Assembly (NCBI RefSeq): GCF_010730745.1
Contig: NZ_AP022615.1
Location: 4,216,001-4,280,000, forward strand
Length of the DNA: 64,000 bases
Reading direction: 5' to 3'
Source of the DNA: Mycobacterium heidelbergense
GTDB lineage: Bacteria > Actinomycetota > Actinomycetes > Mycobacteriales > Mycobacteriaceae
Below the pieces are notes generated by a model. That model was not told the DNA's origin, did not search any database, and saw nothing but the letters and a program-made list of their open reading frames with translations. Numbering within the stretch: the stretch's first letter is position 1; each line of letters opens with the position of its first letter. Shown in pieces: positions 16,279-24,999 of this stretch. A program made the translations under genes and the position numbers.

Positions 16279-17645
16279 CAGAGCATTTCGACGCGATCAT
16301 CGTCGGCGCCGGGCAGGCCGGCCCCCCGCTGGCGGGACGGCTGACGTCGGCCGGACAGCGCGTCGCGGTCATCGAACGCAAACTGATCGGCGGCACCTGC
16401 GTCAACACCGGGTGCATCCCGACCAAGACCCTGGTGGCCAGCGCGCACGCCGCCCAGCTGGCCCGCCGCGGCGCGGAATACGGTGTCGGTAGCGGGCCCG
16501 TCAGCGTGGACATGGCGAAAGTCAAGGCACGCAAAGACGACATCATGCTCAAGGACCGCACGGGCGTCGAAAGCTGGCTGGACGGCATGGACGGCTGCAC
16601 CGTCTTTCGCGGCCACGCCCGTTTCGAGGACCCGCACACCGTCGCGGTCAACGGCGACCTGCTGCACGCCGACCGCATCTTCCTCAACGTCGGCGGCCGC
16701 GCGGTGGTGCCGGACATCCCGGGACTGTCCGGCGTCGAGTTCCTCACCAACGTGTCGATCCTCGAACTCGACACGCTGCCATCGCATCTCGTCATCCTCG
16801 GCGGCAGCTACATCGCGCTGGAGTTCGCGCAGATGTACCGGCGCTTCGGGGCCCGGGTGACCGTGGTCGAACGGGGGCCGCGGCTGGCGTCCCGCGAAGA
16901 CGAGGACGTCTCGGCCACCGTCAGGCAGATCCTGGAGACCGAAGGGGTCGACGTCGTCGTCGACGCCGACGATGTACGGATCGGCAAGACAGACAACGGC
17001 TTTGAACTAACCCCGCGTGCCGGCGCCGCCCCCATCGCCGGAAGTCATCTGCTGGTGGCGGTGGGGCGGCGACCCAACACCGACGACCTGGGCCTGGAGG
17101 CGGCCGGGGTGCGGACCGACGCCCGCGGCTACATCGTGGTCGACGACCGGCTCAAGACGAACGTCGACCACATCTGGGCGATGGGCGACTGCAACGGCAA
17201 GGGCGCGTTCACCCACACGTCGTACAACGACTTCGAGATCGTGGCCGCCAACCTGCTCGACGATGACCCGCGCCTCGTGAGCGACCGCATCACCACCTAC
17301 GCGCTCTACATCGACCCGCCGCTGGGGCGCGCCGGCATGACCGTCGGCCAGGTCCGCGCGTCGGGCCGCCGGGCGCTGGTCGGTAAGCGGCCGATGACCC
17401 GCGTCGGCAGGGCGGTGGAAAAGGGTGAGACGCAAGGCTTTATGAAGGTGGTGGTGGACGCCGACACCGACGAGATCCTGGGAGCCGCCATCCTCGGGGT
17501 CGGGGGCGACGAGGCGATCCACGCCATTCTGGACGTCATGTCAGCCAAGGCGCCGTACACCACGCTGGCGCGCACGATGCACATCCACCCCACCGTCAGC
17601 GAGCTCATTCCCACGATGCTGCAGGAGATGTCGCCGCTGGAATAG
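16275..17645 (+). CDS. MerA-like FAD-dependent pyridine nucleotide-disulfide oxidoreductase
   Basis: 456 aa. An N-terminal FAD Rossmann motif IVGAGQAGPPLAGRL, the redox-active pair in GGTCVNTGCIPTK near residues 41-53, an NAD(P) motif ILGGSYIALEFAQ near 175, the second FAD motif IWAMGDCNGKGAF near 300, and the dimer-interface HPT of IHPTVSELIP near 440. It lacks an N-terminal HMA domain and the C-terminal vicinal cysteines of true mercuric reductases, so the substrate is open (low-molecular-weight disulfide, quinone or other). It overlaps the DUF4126 gene and has no counterpart at this locus that I recall in H37Rv. Confidence 0.85.
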   Translation: MTEHFDAIIVGAGQAGPPLAGRLTSAGQRVAVIERKLIGGTCVNTGCIPTKTLVASAHAAQLARRGAEYGVGSGPVSVDMAKVKARKDDIMLKDRTGVESWLDGMDGCTVFRGHARFEDPHTVAVNGDLLHADRIFLNVGGRAVVPDIPGLSGVEFLTNVSILELDTLPSHLVILGGSYIALEFAQMYRRFGARVTVVERGPRLASREDEDVSATVRQILETEGVDVVVDADDVRIGKTDNGFELTPRAGAAPIAGSHLLVAVGRRPNTDDLGLEAAGVRTDARGYIVVDDRLKTNVDHIWAMGDCNGKGAFTHTSYNDFEIVAANLLDDDPRLVSDRITTYALYIDPPLGRAGMTVGQVRASGRRALVGKRPMTRVGRAVEKGETQGFMKVVVDADTDEILGAAILGVGGDEAIHAILDVMSAKAPYTTLARTMHIHPTVSELIPTMLQEMSPLE

Positions 17646-17668
17646 CGGCCGCGAGTTCTATGACGTTC

Positions 17669-17878
17669 TCATGATGCCTTGACGTACCTGCGGACCAAGT
17701 CGCCCTCCTTGAACGTGCTTGTGTGCTGCAGGCCCTCGGCGTCGCTGCCGAAGAATGTCCACCGCTGTGGACTCGTCTGCGGTCCGCTGATCAGCTTGAC
17801 CGTATAACGCAGATCGGTCGGGGGCGGGGCGCCTATGACGTCACCGACCCGGATCTGCGATGGATGAATCTCCTGCAT
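17669..17878 (-). CDS. Small hypothetical protein
   Basis: 69 aa from ATG 17878 (an ATG at 17941 would give 90 aa). The sequence MQEIHPSQIRVGDVIGAPP, then beta-rich blocks YTVKLISGP and RWTFFGSDAEGLQHTS, reads as a small all-beta domain. No domain, signal or membrane segment recognised. It lies between the MerA-like gene and the helicase gene. The start is uncertain; GAGGACGG lies about 12 bases before the chosen ATG. Confidence 0.55.
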   Translation of the reverse strand: MQEIHPSQIRVGDVIGAPPPTDLRYTVKLISGPQTSPQRWTFFGSDAEGLQHTSTFKEGDLVRRYVKAS

Positions 17879-17959
17879 GGCCGTGACGTCCGTCCTCACT
17901 GTCGTTACCGCCACATTACGTGCATTGCGGTCGCCGACCATGGCGAACGCGCATGTGCG

Positions 17960-19246
17960 CTACCGCACACTCGTCGCGGGGCGCCGAGATCGGCGGCGTC
18001 TGGTCCGCGCCACGGACGGACCGTTGGAGGCGACTGCGGTCGGCTCGGGCCGACGGACCACTGCCGGAACGGCCGCCCGGGGTGCGGCCTGGCCGGCCAG
18101 GGCGTGGATGACGGGGGAGGCCGCGGTGACCTGCCGGGGGACGGTACGGATAGCCGCCCTGCGCATCATTGATTCGGTCTCCCTGCGCTGCTCGGGCAGC
18201 ACGATGGTGACCACGTCGCCGGAGGCGCCGGCCCGGGCCGTGCGGCCGGATCGATGCAGGTAGGCCTTGTGCTCGACGGGTGGATCGACGTGCACCACCA
18301 GTTCGATGTTGTCCACGTGCACGCCGCGAGCGGCGATGTCGGTCGCCACGAGTACCCGGGCGTGACCGGCGGCGAAAGCCGCCAAGTTTCGGTCGCGTGC
18401 GGTTTGGGAAAGGTTGCCGTGCAGCTCCACCGACGCAATACCCGATTGTGTGAGCTGGCGGGTCAGCTTTCGCGCCTGATGTTTGGTCCTGAGGAAGAGG
18501 ATTCGCCGCGAGCTTCCCGCGGCCAACCGGTGCACCAATTCCTTCTTGGCTTGGGGCCCGTCGACATAGAAGAGGTGATGTTTCATCACGGGAGCCGAGG
18601 ACGTCGTTTCCGCGACCGATCGCGTCACCGGGCGAGTGAGGAATCGCTTTACCAGGGTGTCGACCGCGGCGTCGAGGGTGGCCGAGAACAGCATCCGTTG
18701 GCCGGTCGCGGGACTGGCCGCCAGAATACGAGTAACGCTGGGGAGGAAACCCAGATCGGCCAGATGGTCGGCTTCATCGATGACCGTAACCTGGACGGCG
18801 CCCAGGTTGATCAGGCCCTGCTTCATCAGATCCTCGAGGCGGCCCGGACAGGCGACGACGATATCGATACCCGACTTCAGCGCGGTAACCTGCTTGCTCT
18901 GCGACACCCCGCCAAAGATCGTGGCAACGCGCAGGCCCCGAACTGTTGCAAGCGGCTCAATGGTCGCGGCGATCTGTGTCGCCAATTCGCGGGTGGGCGC
19001 CAGCACCAGCCCGGTCGGCCGGCCCGGCCGCCGATCGCCGGGATCGAGGCGACCCACCAGCGGGATCGAGAATGCGAGCGTCTTACCGCTGCCCGTCTTG
19101 CCGCGGCCTAACACATCACGGCCGCCAAGCGTATCCGGCAAAGTCTCGACCTGTATTGGAAACGGGCGGTAGACGCCCCGTGCAGCGAGCGCGTCAACCA
19201 ACGAGGGGCTCACCCCGAGGTGAGCGAAAGTCGTGTCCTCAAGCAT
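17960..19246 (-). CDS. DEAD-box ATP-dependent RNA helicase (RhlE-like)
   Basis: 428 aa. All superfamily 2 motifs are visible: Q-motif FPIQ, motif I GKTGSGKT near residue 50, PTRELA, GG and TPGR-type CPGRL, DEAD near 155, SAT near 188, then the second RecA domain with ATDIAARGVHVD and HRSGRTAR. The C-terminal ~70 residues are basic, Ala/Pro/Arg-rich and disordered, as in RhlE proteins that bind RNA. ATG has an AAGGA site about 10 bases upstream. Unwinds RNA in the cytoplasm, probably in ribosome assembly or cold response. It appears additional at this locus. Confidence 0.92.
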   Translation of the reverse strand: MLEDTTFAHLGVSPSLVDALAARGVYRPFPIQVETLPDTLGGRDVLGRGKTGSGKTLAFSIPLVGRLDPGDRRPGRPTGLVLAPTRELATQIAATIEPLATVRGLRVATIFGGVSQSKQVTALKSGIDIVVACPGRLEDLMKQGLINLGAVQVTVIDEADHLADLGFLPSVTRILAASPATGQRMLFSATLDAAVDTLVKRFLTRPVTRSVAETTSSAPVMKHHLFYVDGPQAKKELVHRLAAGSSRRILFLRTKHQARKLTRQLTQSGIASVELHGNLSQTARDRNLAAFAAGHARVLVATDIAARGVHVDNIELVVHVDPPVEHKAYLHRSGRTARAGASGDVVTIVLPEQRRETESMMRRAAIRTVPRQVTAASPVIHALAGQAAPRAAVPAVVRRPEPTAVASNGPSVARTRRRRSRRPATSVR

Positions 19247-19490
19247 ATTTCGGTGTCCTTACAGCATCGGTGGTAACGAGATTGCCTATCTGGCAACATC
19301 GATCGCCGCAACTCGAGGCTGTGCAGGCGCACCTGGTCATCTTGGACTCGGCGCCCCGCAGGGATCTGAGCAAAGAAAACAACGAATCGATCACGACTTG
19401 CTGGCAAGCCATTCGGCGGCCAACGTTCTCAACAGCTTACCGCATTCCCGGAAGGTCGATTCCTGCAGGTACTTTTCGGCGGTGGACGCG

Positions 19491-20435
19491 TCACGCCGCC
19501 GGTTCGGTCGGATGCGAATCGGCCGCCGGCGCAGCGTGATCCGGCCATCCCGGGTAGGGCGGTGGCGTTCCGCCGAACTCCGGACAGCGTTGCCGGTGGG
19601 GGCACCACTCGCACAGCCGCGACGGGCTGGGCCGGAAATCGCCTGTGGGCGCGGCGGATTGGATGGCGCGCCAGATCGCCATCAGCGTCTTCTCGAAGCG
19701 CAGCAGCTCGTCATGGTCCGGGGAGTAGTCCAGCACCTGGCCGTCGGCCAGGTAGATGATCCGCAGCCGGGTGGGCAGCACACCGCGGGAACGCAGCAGC
19801 GCCACCGCGTAGAACTTCATCTGGAACATCGCCTTGAACTCGGCCAGCACGCGCGCGGCCGGCGGCGCCTTGCCGGTCTTGTAGTCGACGACCCGCAGCT
19901 CCCCGGTGGCGGCGACGTCGATCCGGTCGATGAAGCCCCGCAGCAGCGTGCCGTCGGCGAGTTCGACCTCCACGCCCTCCTCGCAGCTTTGCGGGTCGAA
20001 CCTCGTCGGGTCTTCCAGCCGGTAATAGCCGGAGAGCAACGCGCGGGCCTCCTCGAGCAGCTGGGTTCGCCGCTCGGGGTCGATGTCGCCGGCAAGGTCG
20101 GGCTCGGCGGCGATCACCCGGTCCCACGCGGACTCCACCAGCGAGCGCGCGGTGTCGGGGTCGCGCAGCGCGGCGGGCAGGCCGTAGAGCTGCTCCAGGG
20201 CGGCGTGCACCACCGACCCGCGCAGCTGCGCCGCCGACGGCGCCTCGGGCAGCCGGTCGATCGCCCGGAACCGATACAGCAGCGGGCACTGTTTGAAGTC
20301 CGCCGCCCGCGACGGCGACAGCGCCGGCCTGGAAGCCGCCCGCGACGGCGACAGCGCCGGCCTGGAAGCCGCCCGCGACGGCGACAGCGCCGGCCTGGAA
20401 GCCGCCCGCGCCCGGTCCTGCGGCTGGTCGGTCAT
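19491..20435 (-). CDS. RecB family exonuclease (PD-(D/E)XK superfamily)
   Basis: 314 aa. The core begins SRAADFKQCPLLYRFRAIDRLP, then GSVVHAALEQLY (catalytic His), GFIDRIDV and RVVDYKTGK (the D...DxK catalytic residues) near 200, and a C-terminal cysteine cluster with CEWCPHRQRCPEF that with the early CP cysteine can hold an Fe-S cluster, as in AddB/Cas4-type nucleases. The N-terminal extension contains three exact copies of AASRPALSPSR, from the 33-bp tandem repeat at 20302-20400. Related to Rv2119; a role in DNA repair is inferred. Confidence 0.85.
   Translation of the reverse strand: MTDQPQDRARAASRPALSPSRAASRPALSPSRAASRPALSPSRAADFKQCPLLYRFRAIDRLPEAPSAAQLRGSVVHAALEQLYGLPAALRDPDTARSLVESAWDRVIAAEPDLAGDIDPERRTQLLEEARALLSGYYRLEDPTRFDPQSCEEGVEVELADGTLLRGFIDRIDVAATGELRVVDYKTGKAPPAARVLAEFKAMFQMKFYAVALLRSRGVLPTRLRIIYLADGQVLDYSPDHDELLRFEKTLMAIWRAIQSAAPTGDFRPSPSRLCEWCPHRQRCPEFGGTPPPYPGWPDHAAPAADSHPTEPAA
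20302..20411. repeat. 33-bp in-frame tandem repeat (3 copies plus a partial)
   Basis: Perfect copies at 20302-20334, 20335-20367 and 20368-20400, then about 11 more bases. The unit length is a multiple of three, so the RecB-like frame is kept. The last copy merges into the conserved start of the nuclease domain. Confidence 0.9.
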
Positions 20436-20508
20436 GATCGCAGCTTAGAACCAGGAACCGACAACCCCGAGGACCGCCCGTAGCGAGTCGGCTGGCACGC
20501 TAGACGGC

Positions 20509-21351
20509 GTGTCCGCAACCGGCCCGTTCACCGTCGGCGAACGCGTCCAACTCACCGACGCCAAGGGCCGGCACTACACCATGTCGCTCACACCGGGCGC
20601 CGAGTTCCACACCCACCGCGGCTCGATCGCACACGACGCGGTGATCGGGCTCGAGTCGGGCAGCGTCGTCAAGTCCAGCAACGGCGCGCTTTTCCTGGTG
20701 CTGCGCCCGCTGCTGGTCGACTACGTGATGTCGATGCCGCGCGGGCCGCAGGTGATCTATCCCAAGGACGCCGCCCAGATCGTGCACGAGGGCGACATTT
20801 TTCCGGGGGCGCGGGTGCTGGAGGCCGGGGCCGGATCCGGCGCGCTGACCTGTTCGCTGCTGCGCGCCGTCGGGCCCGGCGGGCGGGTGGTGTCCTACGA
20901 GCAGCGCGCCGACCACGCCGAGCATGCCCGCCGCAACGTCGCCAACTTCTTCGACGGACCGCCGGACAACTGGCAGCTGATCGTCGGCGACCTCGCCGAC
21001 TCCGACCTGCCCGACGGTTCCTTCGACCGGGCGGTGCTCGACATGCTCGCGCCGTGGGAGGTGCTCGACACGGCGGCGCGGCTGCTGGTCGCCGGCGGCG
21101 TGCTGATGATCTACGTGGCCACCGTGACCCAACTGTCCCGGGTCGTGGAGGCCCTGCGGGCCCGGCAGTGCTGGACCGAACCGCGGGCGTGGGAGACGCT
21201 GCAGCGCGGCTGGAACGTCGTCGGCCTGGCCGTTCGGCCGCAGCATTCGATGCGCGGGCACACCGCGTTCCTGATATTCACCCGCCGGCTCGCCCCCGGC
21301 GTCGTTGCCCCGGCACCGCTGGGTCGCAAGCGCGAGGGGCGCGACGGGTAG
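20509..21351 (+). CDS. trmI: tRNA (adenine-58-N1)-methyltransferase
   Basis: 280 aa, as in Rv2118c. Uses AdoMet to make m1A58 in the T-loop of tRNA. An N-terminal small beta domain (FTVGERVQLTDAKGRHYTMSL) precedes the Rossmann methyltransferase domain with motif I LEAGAGSGALTCSLLRAVGP near residue 103, acidic motif II YEQRADHAEHA, and DLPDGSFDRAVLDMLAPWE with the conserved Asp. The end is a basic tail GRKREGRDG. GTG start. Works as a homotetramer in this family. Confidence 0.94.
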   Translation: MSATGPFTVGERVQLTDAKGRHYTMSLTPGAEFHTHRGSIAHDAVIGLESGSVVKSSNGALFLVLRPLLVDYVMSMPRGPQVIYPKDAAQIVHEGDIFPGARVLEAGAGSGALTCSLLRAVGPGGRVVSYEQRADHAEHARRNVANFFDGPPDNWQLIVGDLADSDLPDGSFDRAVLDMLAPWEVLDTAARLLVAGGVLMIYVATVTQLSRVVEALRARQCWTEPRAWETLQRGWNVVGLAVRPQHSMRGHTAFLIFTRRLAPGVVAPAPLGRKREGRDG

Positions 21352-21654
21352 CTAGCCCGACCAATCGTCGGCGCGGCGCAGACCGCGTCGCACCGACAGC
21401 AGCTCGAATTCGGGATGCGCGGCCACCAGGCGTTCGGCCGCGTCGAGGACGTCGACGGTGTGGCCGTGGTCGCCGGACACCATGGCGACGCCGATGCCCG
21501 CCCGCCGGAACAGGTCCTGTGAGCCGGTCTCGGCGGCCGACACGCTGAACTTGCGCCGCAACTCGGCGACGACGGGCCGAATCACCGATCGCTTCTGTTT
21601 GAGCGATCGCACGTCGCCCAGCAACACGTCGAACTCGAGCCAGCCGATCCACAT
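21352..21654 (-). CDS. DUF503 family protein
   Basis: 100 aa. It matches the YlxP/DUF503 pattern: MWIGWLEFDVLLGDVRSLKQKRS at the start, then RRKFSVSAAETGSQDLFRRA, and two further beta strands. Small alpha/beta cytoplasmic protein of unknown function. Its stop meets the trmI stop tail to tail, and it lies 10 bases after lppK. Confidence 0.85.
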   Translation of the reverse strand: MWIGWLEFDVLLGDVRSLKQKRSVIRPVVAELRRKFSVSAAETGSQDLFRRAGIGVAMVSGDHGHTVDVLDAAERLVAAHPEFELLSVRRGLRRADDWSG

Positions 21655-21664
21655 CGGAGCGGCC

Positions 21665-22213
21665 CTAGGGAGTCGGGGACGGGGTGGGCGCCGCCGAGTT
21701 GCTCAGGGCCAGCAGCATTTCCGCGGTCCGCCGGGACAGCTGCCAGCCGCCTGGAGAGGGCGCGGAGGGCGTGAACTCCATCGGGAACGTGAACGTGCCG
21801 TTGTTCGCTCGGGCGGTGTTGACCGTGATCGTCGCCCTCGCGTGGGACGGATTCTTGTCCGACCATGCGATGTTGTTGGCCGCGAAGGTCATCGGCAGGT
21901 AGCCGTTGTCCCGCAACGCGTTGATGAACTTGTCCAGGGTGCCCGCGCCGTCGGGCGTCGCGCCCTCGACAAGGTTGACCTTGTTGATGCCCGGAACGTT
22001 CGGGTCGGCGAGCCGGTTCAGCACGTCGAGAAGGGCCTCGGGCGCGGGCAGCGGGGCGGTCGGGGGAGCCGCGACGATGACCGGGCTGGACGTGACGGGG
22101 ACCGGCGACGACGGGGACGACACAACCTTCGGCCCGGTGGGCGAACATCCCGCGAGCCCGAGCGCCGCCATCGCTGTGGCGACGCTCAGGGCTGCGCGGC
22201 GGTGTCGGTGCAT
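21665..22213 (-). CDS. lppK: Lipoprotein LppK (MTB12/CFP-2-like domain)
   Basis: 182 aa. Signal peptide with HRHRR n-region, hydrophobic stretch and lipobox LAGC with Cys near residue 23, then a Ser/Pro/Val-rich linker (24-55). The C-terminal domain (60-175) resembles the low-molecular-weight antigen MTB12 family: LLDVLNRLADPNVPGINKVN, LVEGATPD, LPMTFAANNI and GGWQLSRRTAEMLL. Predicted to be lipid-anchored outside the cytoplasmic membrane. A 37-codon leader ORF ends 13 bases upstream. Confidence 0.87.
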   Translation of the reverse strand: MHRHRRAALSVATAMAALGLAGCSPTGPKVVSSPSSPVPVTSSPVIVAAPPTAPLPAPEALLDVLNRLADPNVPGINKVNLVEGATPDGAGTLDKFINALRDNGYLPMTFAANNIAWSDKNPSHARATITVNTARANNGTFTFPMEFTPSAPSPGGWQLSRRTAEMLLALSNSAAPTPSPTP

Positions 22214-22226
22214 CCAGTCGGACGGG

Positions 22227-22340
22227 TTACGCGTTCATGCCTGCGGTCAGACCAACGGGTGCAACGGAAGTCACACCGGCCGCCGGCGCGCCGGCCAAGG
22301 CCAAGCCGGCTGAGCCTGTGGCAAGGGCTTTCACGGCCAC
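22227..22340 (-). pseudogene. Short leader ORF with an MTB12-like signal peptide
   Basis: 37 codons from GTG 22340 to TAA, preceded by AAAGGA at ideal spacing. The product has a Lys, then an Ala/Gly/Leu-rich core and GAPAAGVTSVAP, close to the signal peptide and first mature residues of MTB12-type secreted antigens, then stops. It may be the 5' remnant of an MTB12 paralogue whose body is lppK-like or lost, or a small leader peptide. Which of these is right cannot be settled from the sequence alone. Confidence 0.4.
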
Positions 22341-22495
22341 GGCTGTCCTTTCGATCGGCGCGATTCGTGGCCGAGATTACCAGTGCGACCAAAGTCTTAA
22401 CTTTTCGTGAGCATTTGACTCCACACATCAACCGGCAATCGCCGGTAGCGTTGGAGTATCCACCGCATCATTTCGGGGCGGGAAAGGAGCGCAAC

Positions 22496-24325
22496 ATGGG
22501 TGACTCAGAGCGTTCTGAAGCGTTCGGCGACGCCAGTGAAACTGGCATGTCCAGCGGCGATGCCGCCGAATTGGAGCAATTACGCCGTGAGGCGGCGGTG
22601 CTCCGCGAGCAACTGGAGCAGGCGGTTGGATCGCATGGCGTCACCCGCTCCGCCCGTGATGTGCATCAACTCGAAGCGCGTATCGACTCCCTGGCGGCCC
22701 GCAATTCCAAATTGATGGAAACCCTCAAAGAGGCGCGCCAGCAACTGTTGGCGCTGCGGGAAGAAGTCGACCGCCTCGGTCAGCCGCCCAGCGGCTACGG
22801 CGTCCTTTTGTCCGCGCACGACGACGACACGGTCGACGTGTTCACCTCCGGCCGCAAGATGCGCCTGACGTGCTCGCCCAACATCGATGTCGCGTTGCTG
22901 CGGAAGGGCCAGACCGTCCGGCTCAACGAGGCTCTGACCGTCGTCGAGGCCGGCACGTACGAATCGGTCGGCGAGATCTCCACGCTGCGCGAGGTGCTGG
23001 GCGACGGCCACCGCGCGCTCGTCGTCGGCCACGCCGACGAGGAGCGCATCGTCTGGCTGGCCGAGCCGCTGGTCGCCGAGGACCTGCCGGACGGCGTGCC
23101 CGACGCCCTCAACGACGACACCAAGCCCCGCAAGCTGCGCCCCGGCGACTCGCTGCTGGTCGACACCAAGGCCGGCTACGCGTTCGAGCGCATCCCGAAG
23201 GCCGAGGTCGAAGACCTGGTGCTCGAAGAGGTGCCCGACGTCACCTACCAGGACATCGGCGGCCTGACCCGCCAGATCGAGCAGATCCGCGACGCCGTCG
23301 AGCTGCCGTTCCTGCACAAGGACCTCTACCGGGAGTACGCGCTGCGCCCACCCAAGGGCGTGCTGCTCTACGGCCCGCCCGGCTGCGGGAAGACGCTGAT
23401 CGCCAAGGCGGTGGCCAACTCGCTGGCCAAGAAGATGGCCGAGGTGCGCGGCGACGACGCGCGCGAGGCCAAGTCCTACTTCCTCAACATCAAGGGCCCC
23501 GAGCTGCTGAACAAGTTCGTCGGCGAGACCGAACGCCACATCCGGCTGATCTTCCAGCGCGCCCGCGAGAAGGCGTCCGAGGGAACGCCGGTGATCGTGT
23601 TCTTCGACGAGATGGACTCGATCTTCCGCACCCGCGGCACCGGGGTGTCCTCCGACGTCGAGACGACCGTGGTGCCACAGCTGCTGTCCGAGATCGACGG
23701 GGTGGAGGGACTCGAAAACGTCATCGTGATCGGCGCCTCCAACCGCGAGGACATGATCGACCCGGCGATCCTGCGGCCCGGGCGCCTCGACGTGAAGATC
23801 AAGATCGAGCGGCCCGATGCCGAAGCGGCGCAAGACATCTTCAGCAAGTACCTGACCGAGGCCCTGCCGGTGCACGCCGACGACCTCGCCGAGTTCGACG
23901 GCGACCGCCCGGCCTGCATCAAGGCGATGATCGAAAAGGTCGTCGACCGGATGTACGCCGAGATCGACGACAACCGGTTCCTGGAGGTCACCTACGCCAA
24001 CGGCGACAAGGAAGTCATGTACTTCAAGGACTTCAACTCCGGGGCGATGATCCAGAACGTCGTCGACCGGGCGAAGAAGAACGCCATCAAGTCGGTGCTG
24101 GAGACCGGGCAGCCGGGGTTGCGCATCCAGCACCTGCTCGACTCGATCGTCGACGAGTTCGCCGAGAACGAGGACCTGCCCAACACCACCAACCCCGACG
24201 ACTGGGCGCGGATCTCGGGCAAGAAGGGCGAGCGGATCGTCTACATCCGCACCCTGGTCACCGGCAAGTCGTCGAGCGCCAGCCGGGCCATCGACACCGA
24301 GTCGAACCTGGGCCAGTACCTGTAG
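22496..24325 (+). CDS. mpa: Proteasome-associated AAA+ ATPase Mpa (ARC)
   Basis: 609 aa. Hexameric unfoldase that binds Pup-tagged proteins and feeds them into the 20S core. An N-terminal coiled coil (about 45-96) that captures Pup is rich in heptad Leu/Glu; tandem OB domains follow (about 98-245). The AAA domain has Walker A GPPGCGKT at about 293, Walker B VIVFFDEMDSIF and arginine finger ILRPGRLDVK. It ends in GQYL, the penultimate-tyrosine tail that docks on the proteasome. ATG has a strong AAAGGAG site. Upstream of dop-pup-prcBA. Confidence 0.97.
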   Translation: MGDSERSEAFGDASETGMSSGDAAELEQLRREAAVLREQLEQAVGSHGVTRSARDVHQLEARIDSLAARNSKLMETLKEARQQLLALREEVDRLGQPPSGYGVLLSAHDDDTVDVFTSGRKMRLTCSPNIDVALLRKGQTVRLNEALTVVEAGTYESVGEISTLREVLGDGHRALVVGHADEERIVWLAEPLVAEDLPDGVPDALNDDTKPRKLRPGDSLLVDTKAGYAFERIPKAEVEDLVLEEVPDVTYQDIGGLTRQIEQIRDAVELPFLHKDLYREYALRPPKGVLLYGPPGCGKTLIAKAVANSLAKKMAEVRGDDAREAKSYFLNIKGPELLNKFVGETERHIRLIFQRAREKASEGTPVIVFFDEMDSIFRTRGTGVSSDVETTVVPQLLSEIDGVEGLENVIVIGASNREDMIDPAILRPGRLDVKIKIERPDAEAAQDIFSKYLTEALPVHADDLAEFDGDRPACIKAMIEKVVDRMYAEIDDNRFLEVTYANGDKEVMYFKDFNSGAMIQNVVDRAKKNAIKSVLETGQPGLRIQHLLDSIVDEFAENEDLPNTTNPDDWARISGKKGERIVYIRTLVTGKSSSASRAIDTESNLGQYL

Positions 24326-24334
24326 GACCCGGGG

Positions 24335-24940
24335 TCAGGCGGTCTCCAGCGAGTAGCTGTTGGTCAGGTTGTCCTGCAACACCTGGGCGGGCTGGCTTCT
24401 GGTGTCCACGCGCAGCTCGTCGGCGAGCACGCGCGGCCGGTAGGCCCACCCGTCCGGCAGCTCGAGCCGGGCGGCCAGCCCGGGCAGGTCTTCCCGCCGC
24501 AAGTTGGGGTCCGCGACTTGGCTCCAGGTCTGCATGACCCAGCGCCGTCCCTCCCGGTCGGTGAGTTCGTAGATCTCCTCGCCCGCGTTGAAGACGAAGA
24601 CCGTGTTGCGGCTCACCTTGTTGACGGTGTAGGGCGCGGGGTTCATCGAGGAGAGCAGGACCGTGGCCTGCTGGATCATCTCGATGCCGCCGAAACTCTT
24701 CGTGATCTGCGGGCCCTGCGGCTCCTTCTCGATGCCGTTCATCAGCCAGTACCGCGGGCCGTTCAGCAGGGCCACGGCCGCGCCGTTTTCGGCGGCGATG
24801 GCGTGCGGGTCCAGCGCCGACCACAGCTCGGCGGGGCAGTCGTTGAGCGGAAAGCTGTTATAGACCGTGGCCTGTGGGCCGGCCTCCCCGGGGGTCACGA
24901 GAAGCACCTCGCCGTAACGTTTCCCAGCCAAATCGGTCAC
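24335..24940 (-). CDS. Conserved hypothetical protein (Rv2114 type)
   Basis: 201 aa, soluble, no signal peptide. Starts MTDLAGKRYGEVLLVTPGE and contains YNSFPLNDCP, PRYWLMNGIEK, SRNTVFVFNAGEEIYEL and RRWVMQTWSQV, a pattern conserved among mycobacteria and other actinobacteria. No known domain. It is convergent with mpa, with only nine bases between the stops. Confidence 0.75.
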   Translation of the reverse strand: MTDLAGKRYGEVLLVTPGEAGPQATVYNSFPLNDCPAELWSALDPHAIAAENGAAVALLNGPRYWLMNGIEKEPQGPQITKSFGGIEMIQQATVLLSSMNPAPYTVNKVSRNTVFVFNAGEEIYELTDREGRRWVMQTWSQVADPNLRREDLPGLAARLELPDGWAYRPRVLADELRVDTRSQPAQVLQDNLTNSYSLETA

Positions 24941-24999
24941 TCGTTCACACGCTTCCTCTTCGACGGGGCGCCAGACGTCCTTCTGATACTCGTGTGAAA

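Noticed and set aside
16275..17645. True mercuric reductase (merA) in a mercury-resistance operon
   Set aside because: No HMA domain, no C-terminal vicinal cysteines and no merR/merB/merT genes nearby.
19391..19560. Open minus-strand stretch ending AAEWLASKS and overlapping the RecB-like gene's end
   Set aside because: It reads like real protein for about 30 codons but has no start codon or ribosome site and no recognisable family; it may be a chance frame or tiny gene relic.
20302..20411. Possible CRISPR array
   Set aside because: The repeats are directly adjacent without spacers and lie in frame within a coding sequence; no cas genes are near.
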